A stretch of 64,000 nt of DNA from Liolophura sinensis (lineage: Eukaryota; Mollusca; Polyplacophora; Chitonida; Chitonidae): assembly GCF_032854445.1 (NCBI RefSeq), contig NC_088305.1:23779400-23843399 (forward strand). The letters are read 5' to 3'. Below, piece by piece: positions 26,001 to 35,790 of the stretch; position 1 is the stretch's first letter, and the number at the start of each line of letters is the position of its first letter. Under the pieces are notes generated by a model. That model had not been told where the DNA came from. It searched no databases and saw nothing but the letters and a program-made list of their open reading frames with translations. The position numbers and the translations under genes are program-made.

Positions 26001-29000
26001 CTGAGTAGACTGATAAAATTATACTTTTTGTGAAGCCCTGAAATTGGCTAACCCAACCAAAGTAGTTTTGTCTCAGAAATCAAATTAAAAATGTGTATAA
26101 ATTGCTCTGAAAGTTGCTGTTTCTTATGCTAAAAGGTTGAGGAATAAGAGTACATATGTGTACCATAATTCTTTTAAAATATATCTACATCCTATTGCTT
26201 TCAGATTTGGCCTTTCAACCACAACAACAACAACAACAGCAGGCGCTACACAAAAACCAGGGAAGATTGTGAACACACCTGTCACAGTATGTACCTAATG
26301 AGAAAGTATTTATGATTCTGTTAAAGCAAATCTGAAAACCCTTATGCTGGGAGCAGTACATTGTCAATTTGCTTGAGCTGCTGTGGCTTTCACTGGCTAC
26401 ATTTAGGACACATGAGATGTGGGTTCAAAACTGAATATGAACAGGGAATTTGTAGATTTTCCAGCTTTCACTGTTCATGAAACCTTGGTGACAATAAGTG
26501 CTGGGCAACACTTCAGTGGAGGCGAAACTCATGGAAGACCACTTGTCTTCCATCAACACATTGTGCGTATCTGAAGGACAAACTTGGGAATGTTCCTCAG
26601 TAATTTGCCAAGGGTCTGTGGTTTACCTCGAGCTGTCCAGTTTTCTTCTACCATAAACTGACCATCATTGCACAAATGAACAATTTTTGAGTGTGGCATT
26701 GAATTTAGAATGGTACTTTGTTTTGATTTATTTATTTATTTCATTGGTGTTTTACACCGTACTCAAGAATATTTCACTTATACGACGGCGGCCAGCATTA
26801 TGGTGGGAGGAAACCGGGCAGAGCCTGGGGAAAACCCACAACCATCCGCAGGTTGCAAGGCCTTCCCACATATGGCCGGAGAGGATGTCAAGCATGAGCT
26901 GGACTTGAACTTACAGCAATGGCATTGGTGAGAGATTCTTGGGTCATTAGGGTGCACAAGCGCGCTAACCGACTGTGCCACGGAGGCCCCTAGAATGGTA
27001 CTTTGAGATGTGTTTGGTAGGTAGAATGATATCCTACTGGGAAAATGTAAATTTTTGCACTGAAGTAGTATCTATTGATATTTATTTGCCTCTAAAGATG
27101 CTCTTTTGTGGTCAGACTTTTGTGAAATTGTTACTGGAATTTACGATTATGAACAATACATATTTGCTCTGTCATTTTAGGCTGCTGATCTGGACAAGTT
27201 GAAAAAGAGAGCAGAAAGATTTGGTACCGTGGTGTCTACATCCTTATCCAAGGTAAGGGAACAGTTTGGAAACTTCCATGTAGCATCTGAGGGTTGAAAA
27301 GAACAGCCCTCTAGACAAGCTTGGCATAAAAAGCAACTAACATAAATTCCGTGATGGCCTGGTGAAGTTTGCTAATTGGATCTGTTCTCCAGGTAATCTT
27401 GGTGACATATAATAAGGTGTCATTTGCTAGTTGGATCTATGTCTGTTCTCCAGGCAATGTGAGTGATATTTAATAAGGTGTTATTTGCTAGTCGGATCTA
27501 TGTCTGTTCTCCAGATAATCTTGGTGACATGTAATAAGGTGTCATTTACTAGTCAGACCTGTGTCTGTTCTGCAGGTAATATGGGTGACATGTAATAAGG
27601 TGTCATTTGCTAGTCGGATCTATGTCTGTTCTCCAGGTAATCTTGGTGACATGTAATAAGGTGTCATTTGCTAGTCGGATCTATGTCTGTTCTCCAGGTA
27701 ATGTGGGTGACATTTAATAAGGTGTTATTTGCTAGTCGGATCTATGTCTGTTCTCCAGGTAATACGGGTGACATGTAATAAGGTGTTATTTGCTAGTCGG
27801 ATCTATGTTTATTCTCCAGGTCGCGGAGATTGAGAAGCTTCAGCAAAGGTCTGAGAGATTCGGAACATCAGTTGCCCCAACGTTGTCTAAGGTAAATAAA
27901 ACATTTAAGAGTAAAGACTGAACATTATTTAACTGTACGAATATGTAGTAATTGCCCTGATTGTTCAGCCTTTTCAACCTCCTCTGCAACCAATATTGTG
28001 AAACATTCTGAAAGGACTATGTTTTGCAGAGAAGGAATTTGCACAGTTTCATGAAGCTTGTTGTCTTTAATGATACAAACAAGTCACTTTTAGCATCATT
28101 TTCATAATGATTTTATTTGGTTGTAAACCGCCAAACTTTGGTCAGTTATTGATGGACCATGCATTTTGTGACATTTAGACAGGTATACCGTTTTTATGGA
28201 AGATACATGCATGTGGTCTTCAACAAACGTTATTCTGTGCAATCAGTTGACCACTTATTGACAGCTGGGAAGACCGTTATCAAAAGAGGGATATGTGGTA
28301 CTAGATAGTTTTGTCTTTCTCTAAGAAAAGATACATCTTAAGTTTTACATATTTTATCGTTCCTCACTTCTAACTTAAGTTCTTTATATATGCTTTGGGG
28401 CTGATTCCACAGAGCCATTTCTGAATTAAAAATTGAATTATGATCATCAAGCTTATTTTTCGGCTTCAGAAATTAAAATTTTGTTGCCCATGTTTAAGAT
28501 AAATCTGTCCAAATTTCTACTTCCAGAACCAAAAACTACGCATTGTAAAGATGTTTTAGATTTTCACTAAACTTAGAAATGGCTTTGTGGAATCTGGTCC
28601 CAGAGGTTGACCAAATAATACAGAACATGAAACACCATGTACCAATGTAAACTACCAATGGAATATTAAGATATTGTTCTTTAATCAGCCAAATGAACAC
28701 GCCGTATTTCAATTTACGATATGCTGGTTAGTTCACATTTTTATTTTGTTTTTGTTTTTTCGGTAATCTTTTATTTCCACCATTGACTCTTAAAAGAACA
28801 TGATACATGTACATAAATCCCATCAACCTACCCCCACCCACCCCCACCCCCCAAAAACACACACACTACTCTTACCCCTAGCCACAAGCCCACAGTCGAT
28901 CTGCTAATGAGACCCCTTGTACGATTCCTGTTCAGATAGAAGAGCAGGACAAGATAAACAAGAGGAAGGCAAGGTTTGGTGCTGTGGCGCCCTCGGGGGT

Positions 29001-31134
29001 AACAGGTACGCTGTCCTCAGATGATGTTGAGGTGAGTAGGGGTGTTAGCTTAGTTGTATTGTAGGTGCATGAAGACTGTGGGGACAGTAGATAGAAAGCA
29101 AGGCTTTGTGTGCAGCCTAGCAAAATGGTGGCCATGGAGTTGGTGATTTGTGACCATTTGCCAGCTATCACACTGTCATCACAGTGACCATTACTGTCAT
29201 CACTGCTGTGGTTTTAGTCTCTGTGCTGTTGTCTTATATATTACAAGCTTGCACGATGAGCTTGTGTCCATGAAGACGACATTGACTGTGTGCGAAATGT
29301 AGCAACTACTCCCAATTCTCACGTGTTCTCAGTGCCTGGGTTAGTGTTCACTCCAGCTGCTGTCTACTATTTTGTAAGTTTGCACACCAAGTCTCATTTT
29401 CGATTTAACAGGGTTTGACTGTGAAAAGATTACACAGCCAGGGCTTCTGCTGGTTCTCCCCATTGTCGGAAATTGCGAATGAAAATTTGGATTGGCGATA
29501 AAATCAGGGAAATGGCGAATGTTTCTGGCAATAAAATTATTTACCCAAGAATGTATACTGGCTATTGAAGAGGTGGAAATTACGACAGTGTGAAGATTTC
29601 AATGCACGTGGCCATGTGTTGTTCACTTTTCTAACGGAAATATTGGGTTGGTGAACGTCATAACAGTTTTGTATTAACCACGTGCGTTTGTTTTATTTTT
29701 TTAAGCAAACATCACATCCGTTTTTTTAAATAATTTAAAAAAAGAAAAGGTAGCAGAGTTCCGCTGGTGCTCGCCATCGTCGCAAATTTAGAACAATTTT
29801 TTGAAATGGCGGTAAAATTCAAAACTATGCGAATGTTTTTGGTGTTGGATTTATTTACAAAGAAAATGTACAAACGTTATACACAAAATACCTGGACAGT
29901 TTTCCTAGTAATTTTCAGGCATGATTTCTGTGGTTTTCTGTGGTTTTATGCGTATTTTCGCTGTTTTTCTGATAAAAACAATCCATTTACTTGTATTTCA
30001 AACGGCTTCATTTCAGCGAAACAACAACCACCTAGTCACGGCGATTTTAATTGACAGAAATCTAGAAAGAGAGTTCCGCATTCTTGGAAGTTGACTTTCA
30101 TTAGATAAGGCTTGAAAATCATTTTTGTTAACTAATGAACGAGAATCATGGCATTTTTGGGGATGCCTTTCATAGCCAAATCTAAAGAACAAAAAAATAA
30201 ATGAAACAAAGTTTGTTAAGGGAGATAAATATAGTCATTTCCTTCAAGGGAGGTAACTTCCCTTTTAACCCTTCCACCGTTGAACTAAATTTATAAATTT
30301 ATTTTGTAACAAATTCTTCTGATAGAAGAAATTGCATTTTACAAGGACCCTACACAGATTAATTGAAAAAGGGTTTGATTTTTTTCAAAAAACAAAAGCT
30401 GCCATCATTTTGAGGGCAATTGTTCTGAATGTGGCATGGGATAAACTCCAGATATAGCTGGAAGAGACCAGACTGATTCTAGTAGGTATACCAAAGCAGA
30501 TAAAACGAATTACAGATGGAGACCAGCAAGTGTCATAGATACATCTCCCATTCAGTCAGTTGAAGATCACAAAGATTAAGTCAAGGCCACTAAAAAAGTA
30601 TGGCTAAAGAAAAATTGTATTGGCTACAAAATCTGATGAGTGGTTAAAGTGACCGGCTAAAAAAAAAAATACTGACCCAGAGGAAGCCCTGTATAGCCAT
30701 GCTGGTAATGGGGTATAAGGCTGCTCATGATACAGCAAAATATACCTCACTTTGTTCTATTAAGGCAGTGGTTAGAAATCTGGCACAAAATGTTCTCACA
30801 TCTTCTTTGATTCGTCACCTAAGTAACCTCCTAATTTGATGGACATTTGATGTAAATTGGAGTGTAACATTTTGTGCTCTGGTGACATGCTGATACATGT
30901 AACTAGACAATAGCCGACAGGGACAAGTATGAAGCTTCTTCCTGGAAACAGACTTGAACTTTTGTCCTAATGAAAGATTGTGATCTCTCTGTGTGTTGTT
31001 TATGTTCATGTTTTGGGTGTTCAGGGTATGGGACAACATCTTGAAATTATCAAATGAATATTCATGACCTTGGGTATTTTTTGTACCTCCAGGCCAAGAA
31101 GAGGAAGAGGGCAGAACGATTTGGGATGCAATGA
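17026..31134 (+). CDS. SARNP: SAP domain-containing ribonucleoprotein (SARNP/Tho1/CIP29)
   Basis: Eleven coding exons join in consistent phase to 275 residues: 17026-17070, 17799-17952, 20745-20782, 21322-21419, 24309-24366, 25083-25153, 26205-26286, 27181-27252, 27820-27891, 28936-29031, 31093-31134. All introns are GT-AG. Residues about 7-44 form the SAP DNA/RNA-binding helix pair (VADLKKELKERGLP, then TELIERLQAHL). An acidic/Thr-rich linker follows, then six RxxRFG-type motifs with RFG at 139, 155, 195, 219, 243 and 271. The C-terminus AKKRKRAERFGMQ closely matches the vertebrate end. In animals SARNP is a nuclear TREX-associated protein whose C-terminal motifs bind the helicase DDX39B/UAP56 in mRNA export. 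From recall, vertebrate SARNP is about 210 residues with five such motifs; this one has six. Exons 8 and 9 look duplicated, and the introns after exons 4 and 8 are built of tandem repeats. Confidence 0.93.
18431..18690 (+). mobile_element. SINE family A, old copy (intron 2)
   Basis: Diverged full-length copy: A-box region 'tggccaagtggattagcatg', B-box region 'gagttcaagtcc', the 'ggcttcctctctggc' body, and the 3' end 'ataagtgaaatgttctggag'. It lies in the same orientation as SARNP. Confidence 0.75.
19651..19812 (+). repeat. 21-bp tandem repeat (intron 2)
   Basis: About 7.5 copies of 'acacatagattacactcgtg' plus one base. Because 21 is a multiple of three, a frame of seven-residue repeats (HIDYTRV-like) stays open, but it sits within intron 2 with no splice sites and is not considered coding. 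Confidence 0.85.
19880..20060 (+). repeat. Dispersed repeat, copy 1 (intron 2)
   Basis: Similar to 27965-28130. Shared blocks include 'aatatgttgaaacattctg', 'tttgcaccgttttacgaag' and 'tttttagtctcattttcat'. Two related copies in introns of the same gene suggest an old transposon or an intra-gene duplication. Confidence 0.5.
20131..20190 (+). mobile_element. SINE B-related fragment
   Basis: Short match to the 'tgtctggtgtcttcggcatg ... ggcagcac' block seen at 42945-43198 and 56895-57155. Only this block survives. Confidence 0.4.
21410..22610 (+). repeat. 135-bp array copying the exon-4 splice donor
   Basis: Eight units with an exact 135-bp period, plus a decayed ninth. The first begins with the last bases of SARNP exon 4 (GATGAACC|GTAAGTGATG, donor at 21420). 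Donors recur at 21555, 21690, 21825, 21960, 22095, 22230 and 22365. Each recurring donor is preceded by 'ctgttgcag' and 21 intervening bases. Variants form 270-bp pairs: units 5-6 and 7-8 nearly match, and the secondary acceptor 'gtctttcag' is lost (tttcat) in units 4 and 6. After 22479 the donor segment is deleted. Confidence 0.95.
21534..22364 (+). other. Seven potential 21-nt microexons
   Basis: Intervals 21534-21554, 21669-21689, 21804-21824, 21939-21959, 22074-22094, 22209-22229 and 22344-22364 each lie between a pyrimidine-rich 'cttaactgttgcag' and 'gtaagtgatg'. Exon 4 ends in phase 2 (CC) and each 21-nt piece both begins and ends in that phase. Inclusion therefore adds seven residues, PALRSDE (copies 2 and 4-7) or PALRYDE (copies 1 and 3), with no stop, and exon 5 still joins correctly. 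Whether any is spliced in is unknown. Confidence 0.45.
22816..23181 (+). mobile_element. SINE family B (intron 4)
   Basis: Full-length copy: A-box 'tggctcagttggtagagcg', B-box-like 'gggtcgggtcac', the 'gtgcaacaactggttgactc' body, and a tail ending 'cactcactcactc'. It follows the 135-bp array by about 200 bases. Confidence 0.85.
23293..23661 (+). mobile_element. SINE family B with target-site duplication (intron 4)
   Basis: Intact copy with the head 'gatagcacagttggtagagc' and tail 'cactcactcaatcac'. The 13-bp sequence ccatattccattg flanks it perfectly at 23280-23292 and 23662-23674, which fixes both ends and indicates fairly recent LINE-type retroposition. Confidence 0.9.
25240..25533 (+). 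repeat. 28-bp minisatellite (intron 6)
   Basis: About ten copies of 'cgtgtcccttgtgctctgcc' followed by 'ttgctctt'. The period is not a multiple of three and the unit has no stop, so several frames on both strands stay open for 100-220 codons. It starts about 85 bases after the exon-6 donor. Confidence 0.9.
26721..26990 (-). mobile_element. SINE family A, full length, 15-bp target-site duplication (intron 7)
   Basis: The best-defined member of family A. Read on the minus strand it starts 'ggggcctccgtggcacag', with A box, B box (gttcaagtccag), the 'ggcatatctggccat' region (partly diverged) and the 3' end 'gtacggtgtaaaacacc', then a (AAAT)n tail. The 15-bp sequence tagaatggtactttg is repeated perfectly at 26706-26720 and 26991-27005. 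Confidence 0.93.
27361..27819 (+). repeat. 61-bp array ending at the exon-9 acceptor
   Basis: Eight units with an exact 61-bp period. The AG of 'tctgttctccag' falls at 27392, 27453, 27514, 27575, 27636, 27697, 27758 and finally 27819, the real acceptor of exon 9. Five units read CAG|GTAAT, one reads CAG|GCAAT and one CAG|ATAAT. Apart from about 100 bases at its start, the intron between exons 8 and 9 is this array. Confidence 0.95.
27965..28130 (+). repeat. Dispersed repeat, copy 2 (intron 9)
   Basis: Counterpart of 19880-20060, with 'aatattgtgaaacattctg', 'tttgcacagtttcatgaag' and 'tagcatcattttcataatg'. Identity is partial, so the pair is old. Confidence 0.5.
29125..29345 (+). mobile_element. 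SINE family C, diverged copy (intron 10)
   Basis: Contains 'gtgaccatttgccagctatc' and 'acactgtcatcac', shared with 50245-50330 and, in reverse, with 60302-60340. The tRNA-like head is not recognisable. Confidence 0.45.
29430..30705 (+). repeat. Probable dispersed element with internal duplication (intron 10)
   Basis: Two related segments near 29455-29560 and 29760-29875 share the order 'gctggtnctcnccat', 'cgnaaatt', 'aaatggcg', 'gcgaatgttt' and 'atttac.aaga'. The stretch ends with an A-run at 30659-30670. The open frame at 29767-30054 has no splice sites. The identity of the element is unknown. Confidence 0.35.
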
Positions 31135-31229
31135 GAGTTGATAGAGGCTGGTGGACTTCATATTTGCTCATTGCAGATTACTTTGTGCTGTGATCTTTTA
31201 TGAAGTGTAAAGGATAATGAAATTGGATG

Positions 31230-31420
31230 TAAGCCAGTGCCATACCTCAGTTATCTCATTGGGCATATCGAGTTCAAATCCCAGTGGGGAAAAGCGAAGA
31301 GCTTAAAGCACCTACCTATGGGAAGCTAAAATCTCATGCAAAATAGGGTAGTGCATAAAGCAGCAAAGTTTTGACAGGTTGACATGGTAACACTCTCTCA
31401 TCCAGAAAACCGATGTAGCA
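31230..31420 (+). mobile_element. Possible tRNA-related SINE fragment
   Basis: Lies in the SARNP 3' untranslated region. 'cgagttcaaatcccagt' is a good B box, and the preceding 50 bases are loosely A-box-like. No boundaries or duplications could be fixed. Confidence 0.35.
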
Positions 31421-31531
31421 ACATCTCTGAACTTCTCTTCTGTATTAAGCAAAGTGTATTTTAATAACAGCGCGATATTATGTTTTGGCATTCACTGTAA
31501 TTTCTGTTCACAGTCAATACATATGTATTTG

Positions 31532-31685
31532 TGGGGCCGGCCGTAGGTGAGAAGGTTTGCAGCAACCTGCGGATGGTCGTGGGTTTCCCCGGGCTCTGCC
31601 CGGTTTCCACCCACCATAATGCTGGCCACCATTGTATAAGTGAAATATTCTTGAGTACGGCGTAAAACATCAATTAACTAAATAA
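31532..31685 (+). mobile_element. 5'-truncated SINE family A with 16-bp target-site duplication
   Basis: Begins inside the body (ggggccggccgtaggtgag) and runs to 'gtacggcgtaaaacatcaat' and an A-rich tail. aatacatatgtatttg is repeated exactly at 31516-31531 and 31686-31701. Truncation at the 5' end with intact duplications is the mark of LINE-driven insertion by incomplete reverse transcription. Confidence 0.9.
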
Positions 31686-31701
31686 AATACATATGTATTT
31701 G

Positions 31702-32924
31702 ACAACCATATTTTCACTTGAACTGAATTTAAACTAAGTTGTACAGTAGTGTCTTTTAACAATCCACATGAGCCATGTAGAGGTAAATGTCACAATTCTT
31801 GGATCAGGAGTACTGGCTGAGCCACACCAATGTCTCGTAGGGTGTGATTTTGGTTGGGGTGGGGGTAGGGGGGGGGTTGGGCGTGAAGTCGGTATCGAGT
31901 GGAGATCATGTGATACATGATGGTTCATATGTGACTTTATCAATTCTCGTACAATACTACCCTGGATGTAATCCACTGGGATCAATTCATTCCTGATGTT
32001 TCACTTGATCAGCCATTTGTTTTAGGGCTCAACACCCTGTTATTAGGTAACATCGGAGTGATTTGGGATAATTCTGTTTGATTACATGTACTGTATGTAT
32101 ATCTACTTGTGCATCTTTCATTGATTGGTTTCGTGAAAATTTATGAGATTGACTGTGCCAACAGCTGGCAAGCATTGTCATAATTATTCAGGAATGTCTT
32201 TTGATTTGATTAGCAAATGTATTAAATTTAATACCTGTATAAGGATAGCTCCCCCGAGTTTTTAAGTATAAAAGACATATCCAAGTTATTTAAATGCACA
32301 CTTTTACATTCAAATTTATTATGCCATGTGACGAATCGAATACAGAAAGAGGGACTCTGCCCAGTTTCCTCCCACCATACTCTCGAGCATGACGTAAAAC
32401 ACCAGTCAATACTCTATTTCACCTGACGTGTAGTCTGAGGACGATTACTGTGTTCTACTTAAAGTTTAGTACGATGATAATGACTATTTCATTTGTAATT
32501 TAATCTGAGGATGGTGAATATATTTCACTTAAAGTTTCACTTAAAGTTCTCAATTGACACATTTTGCTTGATCCCGATTTATTCATCCTATGATTTCTGT
32601 GAAATTTCTGTAAAAACTTTAGTGTTATCAAATGTATTATTTTGAAGAGTCACACTCTTCCTAAAGTGCATTTTATATTTTAAACAGTAGGTGAAAGACA
32701 ATAATGGACGCCTTTTTTCTTTTTTTCTTGGCCACCTATATGTATGTGGCACGCCATACCCCCCTCGAAAGCTTCCTCATTAAAATATGTACAATACACC
32801 GTGTACGTTCACCCCAATATCTGTGTGTATCCAGACAGCGGACACCTACATTTTGTCACATTACGGTTTACCACCTTGGTCAATCATTTTAATTGTACCA
32901 CCATTTATGTATACAGAAACGCAA
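31702..32924. other. Downstream of SARNP, no other gene seen
   Basis: Probably part of a long 3' untranslated region or flank. 31855-31880 is G-rich. Overlapping open frames at 32704-33010 have no recognisable product. Confidence 0.35.
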
Positions 32925-33840
32925 TTATGTATAGTTTTGTTTCGGTTAGGATTCATGTTTTCGCATCCAAGCACTTGTATCATATAAATGAGATTTTTCA
33001 CCGAGAATAAATCAAGTATTCTGCGAGTTTTCATTTAGGCCTACATGTACCTTTGCAAGTTTTCATTTAGGCCTATGTGTCCCTTTGCAAGTTTTCATTT
33101 AGGTCTACATGTCCCTTTGCGAGTTTTCATTTAGGCCTACATGTCCCTTTGCGAGTTTTCATTTAGGCCTACATGTCACTTTGCGAGTTTTCATTTAGGC
33201 CGGGGCCTCCGTGGCTCAGTCGGTTAGCGCGCTAGCGCAGCGTAATGACCCAGGAGCCTCTCACCAGTGCGGTCGCTGTGAGTTCAAGTCCAGCTTATGC
33301 TGGCTTCCTCTCCGGCCGTAAGTGGGAAGGTCTGTCAGCAACCTGCGGATGATCGTTGGTTTCCCCCGGGCTGTGCCCCGTTTCCACCCACAATAATGCT
33401 GGCCGCCGTCGTATAAGTGAAATGTTCTTGAGTACGGCGTAAAACACCAATCAAATAAATAAATAAATAAATAAATCATTTAGGCCTACATGTACCTTTG
33501 CCAATTTTTATGTAGGCCTACATTATAGTTTTGTTTCGGTTAGGATTCATGTTTCCGCATCCAAGCACTTGTATCGTATAAATGAGATTTTTCACAGAGA
33601 ATAAATCAAGTATTGTTCTGCGAGTTTTCATATAGGCCTACATGTACCTTTGCGAGTTTTCATTAAGGCCTACATGTACCTTTGCGAGTTTTCATTTAGG
33701 CCTACATGTCCCTTTGCGAGTTTTCATTTAGGCCTACATGTCCCTTTGCGAGTTTTCATTTAGGCCTACATGCACCTTTGCGAGTTTTCATATAGGCCTG
33801 CATGTACCTTTGCGAGCTTTCCTGTAGGCCAACATGTACC
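32925..33840 (+). repeat. 32-bp array inside a duplicated block of about 600 bp
   Basis: Units of 'gcgagttttcatttaggcct' plus 'acatgtcccttt' run at 33015-33200 and 33620-33840. A unique-looking leader (atagttttgtttcggttagg ... gaataaatcaagtatt) precedes each block, at about 32928-33020 and 33526-33617. A block of about 600 bp was therefore duplicated. A SINE A has landed within the first array. Confidence 0.85.
33201..33475 (+). mobile_element. SINE family A inserted in the 32-bp array
   Basis: Complete copy: head 'ggggcctccgtggctcagtc', B box 'gagttcaagtcc', tail (AAAT)n. The repeat-unit fragment tcatttaggc occurs on both sides (33191-33200 and 33476-33485), so the element inserted into an already expanded array. 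Confidence 0.92.
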
Positions 33841-34467
33841 TCTGATACTAAGTTTTCTCTGTCCATTCTATATTTTCTTAATTGAGGCACCACAGGGAGA
33901 TTGCATATTTGTTATATTGTTCAAATCTGAATATGTTTGGGACGTAATTTCCAGGTAGTGTAGTTGATCTGTTAGTTTAATCGGTCCTTTAATGACCTGG
34001 AATAGATAGTGGTTCTATCATATCGGTGCTTGCCTACCTGTGAGTTGCCTTTATAGCATGCGCGCACGGTGCAGCAATGACGTGAAATGACCATTAGTGC
34101 ATTGTAGCTATGTTAAGCTTAGGAGGCTAAAAAGCTCTCTATTAGTTCCATTTTGAACTAAAAAATATTTCAAGGCACACTAACAGAATTTTTCAGTCTT
34201 TTACGATGACGCTGGATTTTTTTTTTTGGTAAGTAAATGAACAGGTGTAGCACGTGAGACCTATTGTTTCTGTGGGATTGTATTCGTATGCCCTATGTAC
34301 GTTTAGTAAAGCTATGTATGTAATTTTTTTTTTACTTTTTTTTGTTTGTAGGTATTTTTTAAAGAGCATTATATCACTATTCAACTGTAAATAAACCATC
34401 TTTTGAACCATATTGTAAAATCATCATTGAAATCGGTTTTAAGTTGTACTTTGCATTTGAATATGGA

Positions 34468-34473
34468 AATAAA
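34468..34473 (+). terminator. Candidate distal poly(A) signal
   Basis: AATAAA in 'tatggaaataaagtctttgc', in a context that looks like a genuine 3' end. If used by SARNP the 3' untranslated region would exceed 3 kb; it could equally belong to an unseen transcript. Confidence 0.3.
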
Positions 34474-35339
34474 GTCTTTGCTAAAAATTTAGATTGGTTT
34501 GTGTATTTCTTAAAGCTGTAAATTTGTAATGCCGCATCCTAAAATAAAATCCTTTATTTATTTGATTTGTTTGTTGCTTATTTAGTGCAAACTTAAGATG
34601 TTTAGACCTCAGCTCCTTCAGCAGGGGTAAGAAATACTGTCATGGCTCTGCTTTTCATAAAAGGTTCATAGCAGTTTAAAAAGTTATGAAAGCTTTTCAG
34701 ATTTCTTCTTTCGTTTTTTTGGACCTTAACAGTTAACAATCCGTTTTGTCAACCCTGTATCTAACAACCTGCTAGAAAGAATTTCATGGAGTTTCGCAGA
34801 GTTGATAGTTGGGACACATGATTGTATCTTCTCAAAATTACATTATACTTTGCATATGAACCGGTTTAATTTAAGTCACTGTTATCACTGATCCACATCT
34901 GGACTTACTGGAAAAAAAAGACAACCGGAAAAAAAAGTGTGCTGTCGTTAATTTTCACGGTTTAAAACGTGGATCACTTTGATCGATAGTTTTTGATGTC
35001 AACGATGGGTAAATGTAACTTTTTCCCACTGTTTTGACAGGAACTATTTTCGAAGGGAAAATAAAACTGAACATTCTATTGTCCACGCAAAGTCAATAGA
35101 CATACAATAGTCTGAACTATTCGATGGCGTTAAAAATTACAGCATATTTCTTGCCGTCGTTAATATGTCCCTTTAAACTGATATAAAGGATTACTGTTGT
35201 ACGGATCCTTGTGTAATGACACATATTCTATACGTCGAGATTTGAAGTGTATTCAATGTACATTCTAAAACAGGATCAACCCAACGCTGCCTTTGTTACG
35301 TGAAGCAGCTCAAAAAATATATCGCATTGGGACCATCAA
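34474..35339. other. Intergenic, no gene recognised
   Basis: AT-rich, with short A-runs around 34912-34938 and no exon-like structure. Confidence 0.4.
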
Positions 35340-35790
35340 GTCCTGTTGTAACAAGGAAACACCGTCGTGCTATGTCGGTATTGAAGACGACCTACAAGGA
35401 AACACCGTCGTGCTATGTCGATATTGGAGACGACGTACAACAAGGAAACACCGCCGTGATATGTCGGCAGTGGAGACGACCTACAACAAGGAAACACCGT
35501 CGTGATATCTCGGTATTGGAGACGACCTTCAACGAGGAAACACCGCCGTGATTTGTGTTGGAGACGACGTACATCCAGAAGACACCGCCGTAATATGTCG
35601 GCAGTGGAGACGACCTACAACAAGGAAATACCGTCGTGCTATGTCGGTATTGGAGACGACCTACAACAAGGAAACACCGTCGTGCTATGTCGATATTGGA
35701 GACGACCTACAACAAGGAAACACCGCCGTGATATGTCGGCACTGGAGACGACCTACAACAAGGAAACACCGTCGTGATATCTCTTAAGGA
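35340..35790 (+). repeat. 46-bp minisatellite
   Basis: About ten copies of 'acaaggaaacaccgtcgtgc' followed by 'tatgtcggtattggagacgacct'. Several frames are open through the array, giving overlapping repetitive frames of 70-90 codons with no start context or splice sites, so I treat them as non-coding. Confidence 0.9.

Noticed and set aside
26687-26981. Overlapping frames on both strands around 26.7-27.0 kb
   Set aside because: They are translations of the SINE A copy bounded by target-site duplications.
33201-33290. tRNA gene
   Set aside because: A and B boxes are present, but the sequence continues into the SINE body and tail, and the cloverleaf is not closed. The same holds for every other tRNA-like head in the window.
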